Below are positions 8,703 through 19,812 of a DNA stretch of 64,000 nt, in pieces. Position 1 is the first letter of the stretch, and every line of letters starts with the position of its first letter. Under the pieces are notes generated by a model that did no database searches, was not told the origin of the DNA, and worked only from the letters and a program-made list of their open reading frames with translations. Source of the DNA: an uncultured Luteitalea sp. (lineage in GTDB: Bacteria > Acidobacteriota > Vicinamibacteria > Vicinamibacterales > Vicinamibacteraceae); contig CAKTDA010000003.1 in NCBI GenBank assembly GCA_934541105.1, positions 372,001 through 436,000 on the forward strand, given 5' to 3'. The position numbers and the translations under genes were made by a program.

Positions 8703-10424
8703 ATGCGGAGTGCCGCCGCCACCCTGTGCCTGCTGCTCGGCGCGATCGTCCTCGGCGCGCAGTCCCCTCGCGTGACGCTCACCGACATCACGCGTGACGC
8801 CGGCATCGACTTCCGGCACGACAACGGCGCCGCCGGCGGCAAGCTCCTGCCCGAGACGATGGGCGCCGGCGCTGCCTTCCTCGATTACGACAACGACGGC
8901 CACCAGGACCTGCTGCTCGTGAACGGCCTGTTCCCGGGCGGCGGCGGCAATCGCTTCGCGACGCTGTACCGCAACGACGGCGCCGGCCGGTTCAGCGACG
9001 TCTCCCGCGCCACGGGGCTGCGTCCGACTGCCGGCCGGCCGGGTGCCGGCTCCGACACCGGGCATGGGGGAACGGGTACCGACAGTGCCCCCCTCCGCTA
9101 CGGCATGGGCGTCGCGGCGGCCGACATGGACAACGACGGGTGGACCGACATCGTCATCACGTCGGTCGGCGGCATCCACCTGTTCCGGAACGAGCAGGGC
9201 GTCCGGTTCGTGGACGTGACGACGCGTGCGGGGCTTGCCGACAAGCGCGGGTTCAGCACGTGTGCGCTGTGGACCGACATCGATCGCGACGGGCTCGTGG
9301 ACCTGCTCGTGTGCAACTACGTGCAGTGGTCGCCGCAGACCGACCTGCGCTGCAGCGCGGATGGCACCACCAAGACCTACTGCACGCCGCAGGCCTATCG
9401 CGGCAGCACGTCGTGGCTGTTCCGCAACCTCGGACAGGGGCGATTCGAGGACGTCACGGCGCGTGCCGGGTTGTTCGACGTCACGGGCAAGGCGCTCGGC
9501 GCCACCGTGCTCGACCACGATGGCGACGGCTGGCCCGACCTGTTCATCGCGAACGACACGGTGCCCAACCGCCTCTACCGCAACAACCGGGACGGCACCT
9601 TCACCGAGCTGGGGCTCCAGAGCGGCGTGGCGTTCAGCAACGACGGCCGGGCGCGCGCGGGCATGGGGGTCGATGCCGCCGACGTGGACAACTCCGGCCG
9701 GGCCTCGGTGGCCGTGACCAACTTCTCCGGCGAGATGCTGGGCCTGTTCGTGCCGCAGGAGCCGGGCGTGTACCTCGACACGGCACCGCAGAACGCCATC
9801 GGCCGGGCCACCCGGCAGACGCTCGGCTGGGGCTGCTTCTTCTTCGACGTCGATCTCGACGGGTGGCAGGATCTGCTCGTCGTCAACGGCCAGCTCGACC
9901 CCTCGCTGCCGCGCAGCACGGCCGAGGCGTCGCCGACCCACCTGTTCATGAACCGGCAGGGACGGTTCGAGGACGTCGCGCACACGGCCGGCGCCGCGTT
10001 TGCGGCGCCCCGGATCGGGCGGGGCGCGGCGTTCGCGGACGTGGACGGCGACGGCGATCCCGACGTCGTCGTCACTGCAAACGGCGGGTACGCGCAGCTG
10101 TTCCGCAACACCACGTCGCCGACGGGCGGGGTCGTGCGGCTGCGGCTGCGCGGCACGACGTCCAATCGCGATGCGGTCGGCGCCCGGGTGACGGCCGTGG
10201 TGAACGGCCAGCGCGTCAGCCGGTCCGTGCGGACGGGATCCAGCTACCTGTCGCAGTCGGAACTGGTGCTCAGCTTCGGCCTCGGTCCGTCGCCGACGCT
10301 CGACGAGGTGGCCGTGGAATGGCCGGGCCGGCCGGTCGAGCGGCTGGGTCGGCTTGCGGCCGGGGCCACCTACGAAGTCGTCCAGGGCAGGGGCGTCGTG
10401 GGCCGGACGCCGTTCCGCCGCTGA
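8703..10424 (+). CDS. CRTAC1-family FG-GAP/ASPIC-UnbV secreted protein
   Basis: A 573-residue exported propeller protein. The signal peptide is about residues 1-19 (MRSAAATLCLLLGAIVLGA). GIDFRHDNG and LLPETMGAGAAFLDYDNDG match the paralogues at 2547 and 28635. Calcium-loop FG-GAP motifs recur (DMDNDGWTD, DIDRDGLVD, DHDGDGWPD, DVDLDGWQD, DVDGDGDPD). The C-terminus has the ASPIC/UnbV pattern SNRDAVGA, GSSYLSQSE and VEWPGRPVERL. It lies directly after a two-component system, an arrangement suggesting that its expression or localisation is linked to that signal (inference). Molecular role unknown. Confidence 0.9.
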   Translation: MRSAAATLCLLLGAIVLGAQSPRVTLTDITRDAGIDFRHDNGAAGGKLLPETMGAGAAFLDYDNDGHQDLLLVNGLFPGGGGNRFATLYRNDGAGRFSDVSRATGLRPTAGRPGAGSDTGHGGTGTDSAPLRYGMGVAAADMDNDGWTDIVITSVGGIHLFRNEQGVRFVDVTTRAGLADKRGFSTCALWTDIDRDGLVDLLVCNYVQWSPQTDLRCSADGTTKTYCTPQAYRGSTSWLFRNLGQGRFEDVTARAGLFDVTGKALGATVLDHDGDGWPDLFIANDTVPNRLYRNNRDGTFTELGLQSGVAFSNDGRARAGMGVDAADVDNSGRASVAVTNFSGEMLGLFVPQEPGVYLDTAPQNAIGRATRQTLGWGCFFFDVDLDGWQDLLVVNGQLDPSLPRSTAEASPTHLFMNRQGRFEDVAHTAGAAFAAPRIGRGAAFADVDGDGDPDVVVTANGGYAQLFRNTTSPTGGVVRLRLRGTTSNRDAVGARVTAVVNGQRVSRSVRTGSSYLSQSELVLSFGLGPSPTLDEVAVEWPGRPVERLGRLAAGATYEVVQGRGVVGRTPFRR

Positions 10425-10430
10425 TACAAT
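10425..10430 (+). promoter_or_regulatory. candidate -10 box for uvrA
   Basis: TACAAT lies immediately after the stop codon of the CRTAC gene and 41 bases before the uvrA ATG. No convincing -35 is seen at normal spacing, so this is suggestive only. Confidence 0.35.
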
Positions 10431-10470
10431 CGAGAGTTGCGTCAGGTGCCCGGCGCCGGACCGACTGCTC

Positions 10471-13338
<2,868 letters not shown>

Positions 13339-13354
13339 CCACACTCTGACGAGG

Positions 13355-13507
13355 ATGAGCGTGTCAACAGCGCAACAGTACACAGTGTCGAACGACATCC
13401 CCGGACAACTCGATTCGAGCCAAGTCGAAGCTTGGCAACGGCTTGCGCGACTGATTGCGAGCGATAACGAAGCGGCATCAGTCTTGCTTGTTCGCAGCCG
13501 GCGGTAG
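13355..13507 (+). CDS. possible 50-residue ORF in an AT-richer gap
   Basis: The 195 bp between uvrA and lpxC are visibly less GC-rich than their surroundings. They contain ATG 13355 to TAG 13507 (MSVSTAQQYTVSNDIPGQ...). The product has a mixed, polar composition and no domain I recognise. GAGG touches the ATG, too close for a normal ribosome binding site. It may be a real small gene, a remnant of something larger, or chance. Confidence 0.3.
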   Translation: MSVSTAQQYTVSNDIPGQLDSSQVEAWQRLARLIASDNEAASVLLVRSRR

Positions 13508-13533
13508 TCGGCGCCCCTTGATCAGAGAGCTGA

Positions 13534-14430
13534 ATGACATCGCAGCGGACTCTTCGTCGTTCCATCACGTGCGCGGGAATCGGCCTTCATTCCGGCCACC
13601 GCGTCACGCTCACCCTCCGTCCTGCCCCAGCCGATTACGGTATCCGTTTCCGTCGCGCCGACCTCGGCGGCCTCGAGATTCCGGCTCGTGTGGAGTACGT
13701 CGCGAGTCTCAACTATGCGACAGGGCTGTCCTTCGCAGGTGCCAGCGTCGAGACGGTGGAGCACCTGCTCGCCGCCCTCGTCAGCCAGGGCGTGGACAAC
13801 GTCGCCATCGAACTGAACACGCCTGAAGTGCCGATCATGGACGGCAGCGCGGCGCCGTTCGTCTACCTGCTGCAGGAGGCCGGGATCAAGACGCTCGGCG
13901 CCCCCCGCCGCTTCCTCAAGGTGCTCCGGCCGATCGGCATCGCGCGCGGCGACAAGCACATCGCCATCTACCCGGCCGACGAGTTCAGGATCAGTTACAC
14001 GATCGGCTTCGATCACCCCCTGCTGCGCCACCAGAGCCGGTCGGTCGTGATTGCCCCCGACACGTTTGCCGAGGAACTCGCACCGGCCCGCACCTTCGGG
14101 TTCCTGAAGGACCTCGAGATGCTGCGCCAGCAGGGCCTGACGCTCGGAGGGTCGCTCGACAACGCCGTCGTGCTCGGCGAGACGGGCGTCCTCAACAACA
14201 CGCTGCGCTTCGAGGACGAGTTCGTCCGCCACAAGATCCTCGATGCGATTGGCGACCTGGCGCTCGTGGGCGCGCCGATCATCGGCCACGTCGTGGCGCA
14301 TCGCGGTGGGCATGCCCTGCACACCGCGCTCGGCACGGCCATCCTCGAGCAGCGCGACGCCTGGACGTACGTCGAGGCGCCGCAGGCGGTCCCCGACATG
14401 GTCGGCGTGCCCGTCACGGTCGTCAGCTAG
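13534..14430 (+). CDS. lpxC: LpxC, UDP-3-O-acyl-N-acetylglucosamine deacetylase
   Basis: A 298-residue zinc deacetylase catalysing the committed step of lipid A synthesis in the cytoplasm, which implies a lipopolysaccharide-type outer membrane. Hallmarks: TLRRSITCAGIGLHSG near the N-terminus, VEHLLAAL (first zinc His), MDGSAAPF, RFEDEFVRHKILDAIGDL (second zinc His and Asp), and HRGGHALHTAL (catalytic His). Length is normal for the family. ATG 13534 begins MTSQRTLRRSI, the expected N-terminus. It stands alone between uvrA and a strong terminator. Confidence 0.97.
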   Translation: MTSQRTLRRSITCAGIGLHSGHRVTLTLRPAPADYGIRFRRADLGGLEIPARVEYVASLNYATGLSFAGASVETVEHLLAALVSQGVDNVAIELNTPEVPIMDGSAAPFVYLLQEAGIKTLGAPRRFLKVLRPIGIARGDKHIAIYPADEFRISYTIGFDHPLLRHQSRSVVIAPDTFAEELAPARTFGFLKDLEMLRQQGLTLGGSLDNAVVLGETGVLNNTLRFEDEFVRHKILDAIGDLALVGAPIIGHVVAHRGGHALHTALGTAILEQRDAWTYVEAPQAVPDMVGVPVTVVS

Positions 14431-14468
14431 GTCCATCCCCGACCGGGTGTTTGCCAGACACCCGTGTT

Positions 14469-14499
14469 GAGCCGGTCCGAGAGGGCCGGCTCTTTTTTT
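14469..14499 (+). terminator. intrinsic terminator after lpxC
   Basis: GAGCCGG (14469-14475) pairs with CCGGCTC (14486-14492), followed by seven T residues (14493-14499). This is the clearest Rho-independent terminator in the window. It lies between converging genes and ends the lpxC transcript. Confidence 0.9.
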
Positions 14500-14547
14500 G
14501 CCCGTTCACGCCGCGTCGCTGCGGGCCGCCCGGCGTGCCGGCTCCTG

Positions 14548-15594
14548 CTACCCGGACCAGTCCTGGCGCCACGTGCGCCACCAGTGGGCGGTGCCGAGGC
14601 CGAGGGCTTCCCACCAGGCGTCGCGCATCGCCCGATCACCCCCGAGCACGCCCTCGCGCGTGACGCCCTCGGGCATCGGCACGAGCCCGTGCAGGCGATC
14701 GACGACGAGCGGTGCGAGCGTCGGCTCGACACGATCGATGAGGTGCCACAGCGTGAGGCCGTCCTCGGGGCGCGCCTCGCGAAGCACCACGGCCAGCGGC
14801 CCGGCCTGGGCGTCGGCGTCGTCGGCGCGGTCGAGCGACTCCACGGCCGTCCGCAGGGCCGCATCGGCATCGTCGTACGTCGGCGTGCCGGGGCCGAGCC
14901 CCGGGTACGTGCGGCCCGACGCGCCGGCCGGGATGAACGCCTCCCGGCCCTCGAACTCGAATCCCACCCACCCGGCCTGGACCTGCAGCAACCCGACGCC
15001 GTCGTCGTCCATCGTCAGCGTGTAGGCGCAGCCGAGGTCGATGGCGGTTGCCGACGGCGTGTCGATGACGAACTGCCCGGGCGGCGCCCAGATCATCGCC
15101 GCGATCGTGCCGCGCCGGAGTTCGGCCCGGTGCGCGCCGCTCGTCGCGGTCACGAGGCGCAGGCGCGACCCGGGCGCCACCTCCAGCCGCCCGATGCGGC
15201 CGACGAAGACGACGGCGGAGGAGTGGTCGTCGGTCTGGAGCCACTGCCCGGGCGCGATGCGGGTGCGGGTGTCGAGCGGCGCCGCGGCGAGCGTCGGGGT
15301 GCCCTCGAGCCTCGCGACGCGCCAGGGGTCCGCATCGCGATTGGTGTCGCGATCCGCGAGGCGCACCGTCCATCCGGCGGTCACAGCCAGCAACGCCACG
15401 GCCGCTGCCGCAAGCCAGGCACGCCAGGGGGCCGACGGCGCACCGGCCGCCTGTTCGCGGTCCACGTCCAGCGCCGGCAGGTCGGATGGCGCAGGGGCCG
15501 CGAACCGGCCGAGCAGTGCCTCGAGCCGTGCGACGTCGGGGTCCACGTCACCGGAGCCGTCCCACAGGTAGTCATCACGCATTGGATCAGTCAC
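14548..15594 (-). CDS. FecR-domain anti-sigma/sigma-regulator membrane protein
   Basis: A 348-residue single-pass membrane protein. A cytoplasmic N-terminal stretch (about 1-57) with acidic residues would bind the sigma factor. A transmembrane helix follows about 58-78 (WRAWLAAAAVALLAVTAGWTV), then a periplasmic FecR-like region (about 115-215) with GQWLQTDDHSSAVVFVGRIG, LEVAPGSRLRL and LGCAYTLTMD. The first codon is GTG 15594, which overlaps the stop of the sigma gene by 8 bp and indicates translational coupling; ATG 15582 is an alternative. In the known Fec system such a protein relays an envelope signal to the sigma factor. No TonB receptor is adjacent here, so the signal is unknown. Confidence 0.85.
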   Translation of the reverse strand: MTDPMRDDYLWDGSGDVDPDVARLEALLGRFAAPAPSDLPALDVDREQAAGAPSAPWRAWLAAAAVALLAVTAGWTVRLADRDTNRDADPWRVARLEGTPTLAAAPLDTRTRIAPGQWLQTDDHSSAVVFVGRIGRLEVAPGSRLRLVTATSGAHRAELRRGTIAAMIWAPPGQFVIDTPSATAIDLGCAYTLTMDDDGVGLLQVQAGWVGFEFEGREAFIPAGASGRTYPGLGPGTPTYDDADAALRTAVESLDRADDADAQAGPLAVVLREARPEDGLTLWHLIDRVEPTLAPLVVDRLHGLVPMPEGVTREGVLGGDRAMRDAWWEALGLGTAHWWRTWRQDWSG

Positions 15595-16252
15595 GGTCCG
15601 TCACGGGCCAGCGCCACGCGCTAGCCGGCCTCCCGCTGCGTCCACGGTCGCGCACGCGCGAGTCGTCGTCTGCGAGGACGGCGCGCAGGCGTTCGAGTCC
15701 GCGGCACAGGTTCACGCGCACAGAGCCCGGCGTCAGCCCCGTGCGAGCCGCAATCTCGGGGCCCGTCATGCCCTCGACGAGGCGCAGCAGCAGCGTCTCG
15801 CGGTAGGCAGCGGGCAGCGATTGCACGGCCGCGAGCGCGCGTCCGGCATCGAGGCGATCGCCGGCGCGCCGCTGCTCGGCGGCAGTGTCGGCAACCGCGA
15901 GGTCTCGCGGCGTCCTCTCGTCGTCGAGCGACGAGGCGTCGGGACGCTGCCGCGCGCGGTCAACGCGCAGGTGCCTGGCAATCGTCACCACCCAGCCGCC
16001 GAACGCCGCGGGATCGCGCAGGGAGCCCAGTTGCCGCCATGCCGCGAGGAACGCCTCCTGCGCGAGGTCGTCGATCTCGTCGCGGGCCACGCGGCCGAGC
16101 AGGACCGCCCGCACGGTGCGGGCGTGCCGGCGATACAACGCGTCGAACGACTCGCGGTCCCCCGCCTGCGCCGCCCGGACGAGCGGCACGTCGTCCTGCG
16201 GTGTCCATGCGGCGGCTCGGCCGGCACGACGGTCGGCGGGGGAATCGGGCAC
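15587..16252 (-). CDS. ECF-type RNA polymerase sigma factor (sigma-70 family)
   Basis: A 221-residue extracytoplasmic-function sigma factor. Region 2 includes FDALYRRHARTVRAVLL, DEIDDLAQEAFLAAWRQL and GGWVVTIARHLRVDRAR. Region 4 includes LPAAYRETLLLRLVEGMTGPEIA and TPGSVRVNLCRGLERLR. The frame is open to 16390, but that would overlap the divergent gene at 16348, so GTG 16252 is taken. No good ribosome binding site is visible, and a GTG slightly upstream (about 16276) is possible. It overlaps the FecR-domain partner downstream. Its targets are not determinable. Confidence 0.87.
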   Translation of the reverse strand: MPDSPADRRAGRAAAWTPQDDVPLVRAAQAGDRESFDALYRRHARTVRAVLLGRVARDEIDDLAQEAFLAAWRQLGSLRDPAAFGGWVVTIARHLRVDRARQRPDASSLDDERTPRDLAVADTAAEQRRAGDRLDAGRALAAVQSLPAAYRETLLLRLVEGMTGPEIAARTGLTPGSVRVNLCRGLERLRAVLADDDSRVRDRGRSGRPASAWRWPVTDRD

Positions 16253-16347
16253 GTGCGCTCTGAAGGACGGTAGCACCCGTCGCCGCGTTAACGGCGCGTC
16301 CCCCGGTGCCGTCCTCCCTCCATCGGCAACCCATACGAGGAGGCACC

Positions 16348-17010
16348 ATGACCCTGCAGCAACTCGCCACGTTCCCGCGCGGCGCCGCACTGGCGCTCGC
16401 CGTCGTCATCACGTCCGCGGTCCCCGCGCTCGCGGGCCCGCCGCTCATCTGCCACCCGTTCGACATCGGCCCCGCGGCGTCGCTGCCGTTCGGCGATACG
16501 AGCCAGGGGTGGCGCGGCTGGCAGGCCACGCTGGCGTCCTACGATCGCGGCCGCCTCGTGGACGACACGCTCGCGCTGCTGACGCCGCAGACGCCCGTGA
16601 TCGTGCGCATGGAGACGCTGCGCCGCGCGTCGGCCTACGCGATGGAGGACGCCGCCCGCGCGCGGCAGTTGCTGCACGCGCTGCAGGCACGCGCACCGAA
16701 GGCGCCGCGCACGCCGGCCGAGGCGCTGGCGCTGTTCGACGCCGGCTACCTCGTCGAGACCTACAGGCAGCTCGGAAGCCACGGCAAGCCGGTGGCGTCC
16801 GACATCGAGTCGATCGACGGCTATGCGATGGTGAAGGCGGCGATGGCGCAGGTGCCCGGCAATGCGTCGATGGAGTTCGCCGCGGCGCTCATCGCGTCGG
16901 GATCACCGGCGCGCAAGGCGCTGCAGTCAGCCCACGTGCAGAAGGCGCGGGAGGGTGCGCGCGCAGACGTCCTGCTCGCGCGCAACGTCGCCAGTCATTT
17001 CTCGAACTGA
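16348..17010 (+). CDS. secreted protein of unknown function
   Basis: A 220-residue protein with a clear signal peptide (about 1-31, ALALAVVITSAVPALAG). The mature part starts with PPLICHPFDIGPAASLPFGD and then appears helical, with SMEFAAALIASG and VQKAREGARADVLLARN near the end. GAGGAGG lies five bases before ATG 16348 and fixes the start. It is divergent from the ECF sigma gene at 16252, so it could be controlled by that sigma factor (inference from position only). I do not recognise the family. Confidence 0.8.
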   Translation: MTLQQLATFPRGAALALAVVITSAVPALAGPPLICHPFDIGPAASLPFGDTSQGWRGWQATLASYDRGRLVDDTLALLTPQTPVIVRMETLRRASAYAMEDAARARQLLHALQARAPKAPRTPAEALALFDAGYLVETYRQLGSHGKPVASDIESIDGYAMVKAAMAQVPGNASMEFAAALIASGSPARKALQSAHVQKAREGARADVLLARNVASHFSN

Positions 17011-17014
17011 GGAT

Positions 17015-17104
17015 GCGTCGACGTGAACGTCGACGCCTACGAATTGACGTGTCGGCGTGAATGTCGGCGCGTACGAATCGAATCACGCCGGCCGACGAGT
17101 CCGG
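17015..17104. repeat. three consecutive palindromes, each followed by TACG
   Basis: Copy 1 (17015-17036) has perfect 10-bp arms GCGTCGACGT and ACGTCGACGC. Copy 2 follows at a spacing of about 36 bp and is a diverged version with GTCGGCG arms. Copy 3 has GCCGGCCGAC and GTCCGGCCGC arms. Each is followed by TACG, read on the plus strand. They fill the whole gap between two converging genes and could stop transcription in both directions. Confidence 0.7.
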
Positions 17105-17107
17105 CCG

Positions 17108-18466
17108 CTACGTGACGCGCAGGGCCTTCAGCGTGACCTCGGAGCCGCAGGCCTCGAACCAGTCGATGCCTTCGTAGACGAGATCGAGCTTCAGGTGATA
17201 GTCGCCCGGCGGCAGTGGCGGGATCTCCATGCGGACGTCCTGCCACGCGCCGGGCGCGAGTGCGTGTGGCAGCGGGGCTCGGACGAAGTCCATGTCGCGC
17301 ACCTTGCGGTCGGCGTCGAGCAGCTGTGCGCCGACGCGCACGAGCCGGCGGCCGTAGGTCGCGGCGTGCGGGAATGCGCGCCGACTGAGGTTGCGTACGC
17401 GGAGGTCGAGTGGCAGCGGCGTGCCGACGGGCATGGCCAGCGCGTCGGCGCGCGGGGGCGTGCGCACGTCGATGCGCGCGCGCGGCGTTGCGCCGGCAAT
17501 GGCATTGCCCAGGTTGTTGTCGTCCCAGATCTCGTGGCGGACGCGCTGCCAGTCCGGTGTGCCGGGTGCGAACCGTCGCGAGAACGCGTGCTCGGGGTGG
17601 TCGGTGACCTCCCAGCACAGGCGGTCCACGCCAATCTCCGCGGCCAGCGAGCGGGCCCGCTGCATCTCCGCGTCGCCGTCGTTCCAGCGGAACAGGATGT
17701 AGCGCCAGTTCACGAACGGCACGTCGAGCCCGAGGCGGCGCTTCTCGTCCATCACCGCGCGCAGGTTGGCGATGACCTTGTCGAACTGCCCGCGCTGCCG
17801 GTAGGTCGCGTACACGAGGGGCGAGGCGCCGTCGATGGAGAACGTCACCTCGTCGATGCCCGACCGCACGAGCCGCCGCGCGGCATCCTCGGTGAGCGCG
17901 CCGCCGTTCGTGGACGTGTACAGGTAGACGTGCGGGTACTCGCGCTTGACGAGCTCGCACATCTCCACCGCGCGCTTGTGGAGGAAGGCCTCGCCGTAGT
18001 TGAAGAAGTCGATGCGCTGCAGCGTCGGCCCGGCCTCGGCCAGCACGCGGCCGAACAGGTCCACGTCGAGCATGCCGGCCTGCCGCGTCTTGGTGATGCC
18101 GGTCTCGGGCGCGCAGCACGCGTCGAGGCACGACAGGTTGCAGGCCGCAGTGCACTCCACGTAGAGGCGCGAGGGCAGCGGCGACACCGCGAGCGGCCGC
18201 TGCGGCGGCGCCTCGTCGGCCTCGAGCGGCAGCTTCAGCGGGCAGTCGCCGCAGAAGGCCGACCCGCCGCCGTTGAGGTCCTGCCGTAGTGCCGACGCCG
18301 TGGCGCCCGTCCACACGTCGTGGATCGACGTCGTTCGCGCATCGCCGAGCACGCGCTTCGCGTACGGGTCCGCGCACCCGCACACGACGCGCCCGTCACA
18401 GAGCAGGACGGCGGTGCTCCACGGCCAGGAGCAGGTGAATCGAGTGGCGAGGTGGTTGAGAGACAT
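17108..18466 (-). CDS. radical SAM protein with N-terminal SPASM-like Cys cluster
   Basis: A 452-residue iron-sulfur protein. Residues 1-80 read like a SPASM/twitch auxiliary cluster domain: CSWPW at 12, LLCDGRVVCGCAD at 21-33, then FCGDC at 71-75. A radical SAM core follows with the Cys motif CNLSCLDAC (109-117), spaced CX3CX3C instead of the usual CX3CX2C, then FFNYGEAFL, LYTSTNGG and FSIDGAS. A C-terminal beta-rich domain of about 120 residues (GPLPPGDYHLKLDLVYEG-like ending) resembles sugar-binding domains of the Wzt C-terminal kind. It is the last gene of the sigma/STAS operon. Substrate unknown; peptide or glycan modification is inference. Confidence 0.85.
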   Translation of the reverse strand: MSLNHLATRFTCSWPWSTAVLLCDGRVVCGCADPYAKRVLGDARTTSIHDVWTGATASALRQDLNGGGSAFCGDCPLKLPLEADEAPPQRPLAVSPLPSRLYVECTAACNLSCLDACCAPETGITKTRQAGMLDVDLFGRVLAEAGPTLQRIDFFNYGEAFLHKRAVEMCELVKREYPHVYLYTSTNGGALTEDAARRLVRSGIDEVTFSIDGASPLVYATYRQRGQFDKVIANLRAVMDEKRRLGLDVPFVNWRYILFRWNDGDAEMQRARSLAAEIGVDRLCWEVTDHPEHAFSRRFAPGTPDWQRVRHEIWDDNNLGNAIAGATPRARIDVRTPPRADALAMPVGTPLPLDLRVRNLSRRAFPHAATYGRRLVRVGAQLLDADRKVRDMDFVRAPLPHALAPGAWQDVRMEIPPLPPGDYHLKLDLVYEGIDWFEACGSEVTLKALRVT

Positions 18467-18481
18467 GGAAGAACCCGGCGA

Positions 18482-18751
18482 CTATTCGTCGTCGGGCAGC
18501 TTCTTCACGAGGGCCGCGAGGCGTTCGTTCTCGTACGTGACCGTGTTGAGGAACAGGCTCTCGACGAAGTACGTGCGCAGTTCCTCGGGCGAGAGCTGTT
18601 CGGTGAGGTGCTGGATCTCGCGCATCATGTCCTCGAAGGTCCGCTCCAGCTCGTGGCGGACAGTGACCTCCTGGAACAGGGCTTCCACCATCGCGAGCAG
18701 GTCGCCATCGAGTGGAACCGACACCCCGGTGCTCGTCTTGATCGCGCGCAT
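18482..18751 (-). CDS. small helical protein in sigma/STAS operon
   Basis: An 89-residue soluble protein predicted to be largely helical and acidic (MVEALFQEVTVRHELERTFEDMMREIQHL, split here by eye into two helices). I do not recognise the family. It starts 5 bp after the STAS gene and ends 15 bp before the radical SAM gene, so it is almost certainly co-transcribed with both. It may act as a partner or adaptor of one of them, but nothing in the sequence says which. Confidence 0.75.
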   Translation of the reverse strand: MRAIKTSTGVSVPLDGDLLAMVEALFQEVTVRHELERTFEDMMREIQHLTEQLSPEELRTYFVESLFLNTVTYENERLAALVKKLPDDE

Positions 18752-18756
18752 CGTCG

Positions 18757-19098
18757 TCAGGCTCCGAAGCTCGCCAGCGCCGTGTCGGCGTCGGGATGCA
18801 CCTCGATGAAGTGCTGGGTCCCGGTCATCGTCAGCATCGTCTCCACCCGCTTCTGCACGCCCGAGAGCTTCACCTGGCCGCCGCTGTTGCTGACCTGCCG
18901 GTAGAGATCCATGAGGCAGCCGATGGTCGCGCTGTCCACGTAGGTCACCGGCGTCAGGTCGATCAGCACCTTGCGCTGGCCGTCCTGCACGAGTCCGGTG
19001 ACGGCGCTGGCGAAGTCGCCGAGGATTGGATACAGCATCCGGGCCTCCTGGACCCGGACGACGGCGACGTCGCCGTGGTGCTCGGTGGTCAGGTTCAT
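18757..19098 (-). CDS. STAS-domain anti-sigma factor antagonist-like protein
   Basis: A 113-residue single STAS domain. The hallmark loop reads LIDLTPVTYVDSATIGCLMD, with Ser56 at the position phosphorylated in SpoIIAA/RsbV. Partners of such proteins are kinase-type anti-sigma factors; none is visible nearby, so the partner is elsewhere or the protein binds something else. It begins 22 bp after the ECF sigma stop on the same strand and is followed after 5 bp by an unknown small gene, indicating an operon. The long frame upstream is the sigma gene in another frame. ATG 19098 gives MNLTTEHHGDVAVV, the usual first strand. Confidence 0.9.
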   Translation of the reverse strand: MNLTTEHHGDVAVVRVQEARMLYPILGDFASAVTGLVQDGQRKVLIDLTPVTYVDSATIGCLMDLYRQVSNSGGQVKLSGVQKRVETMLTMTGTQHFIEVHPDADTALASFGA

Positions 19099-19120
19099 CG
19101 TCGATTGGCTCCGTGGCCCG

Positions 19121-19747
19121 TCACATGCGCCGCGCCGCAGCGGCGCGCCGCGGGGTCGAGAGGCCCGCGTCCTGCAGACGCCGGATCTGGCGGGCCAGCT
19201 CCGTGCGTCCACGGTTGATGCGTGATTTGACCGTGCCCTCGGGCAGGTCGAGCATCGAGGCAATCTCCTGGTAGGAGAGCTCCTTGATGTCGCGCAGCAG
19301 CACGGCAGACCGCAGCGTCGGCGCGAGCTGGTTGAGCGCCACCCGCAGCAGCGCACGCTGGTCCTCGCGTTCGATGCCTGCAAGCGGGCCCGGCTCCGGC
19401 CGCGTCGCCGTTCCCATCTCCCGCGAGTCCACGTCGCGCGAGATCGTCTCGCGCTCCTTGCGCACGCTCCGGTAATGGTCGATACAGAGGTTCCGGCTGA
19501 TGCTGATCAGCCACGTCTGGAAGTTCGCCCGCCGGTCGAACGTGTGGAGCGACTTGAAGATCTTGACGAAGATGTCCTGCGTCAGGTCCTCGGCCTCGTC
19601 GTGCTTGCCCGTGAACTTGTAGGCGACGTTGAACACCTTCCTCCAGTGCTGCCGGACGATTGCGGCCCAGGCGTCCTGGTCGCCTGCCAGACACCGCTCG
19701 ATGAGCGTGTCGATGTCCGGAGGGGGCTGCGTGGTGTCGAATGTCAT
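19121..19747 (-). CDS. ECF-type RNA polymerase sigma factor
   Basis: A 208-residue sigma-70-family factor. Region 2 shows WAAIVRQHWRKVFNVAYKF, DEAEDLTQDIFVKIFKSL and FQTWLISISRNLCIDHYR. Region 4 shows LAPTLRSAVLLRDIKELSYQEIA and PEGTVKSRINRGRTELARQI. ATG 19747 is preferred; an in-frame ATG 21 bases upstream is possible. It leads an operon with a STAS protein, an unknown small protein and a radical SAM protein, an unusual set of neighbours because no transmembrane anti-sigma gene is present. Regulation may instead run through the STAS protein (inference). Confidence 0.93.
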   Translation of the reverse strand: MTFDTTQPPPDIDTLIERCLAGDQDAWAAIVRQHWRKVFNVAYKFTGKHDEAEDLTQDIFVKIFKSLHTFDRRANFQTWLISISRNLCIDHYRSVRKERETISRDVDSREMGTATRPEPGPLAGIEREDQRALLRVALNQLAPTLRSAVLLRDIKELSYQEIASMLDLPEGTVKSRINRGRTELARQIRRLQDAGLSTPRRAAAARRM

Positions 19748-19800
19748 GGGCGGGTGACGGGTGGGCATGATATCAGGCCCGGCCGGCACCACCTCCAGCG

Positions 19801-19806
19801 TATGAT
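19801..19806 (+). promoter_or_regulatory. -10-like box directly before lysA
   Basis: TATGAT ends seven bases before the GTG start of lysA. If it is a real -10, transcription would begin at or next to the start codon, giving a leaderless mRNA. No clear -35 is visible. Confidence 0.45.
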
Positions 19807-19812
19807 CTCGCC

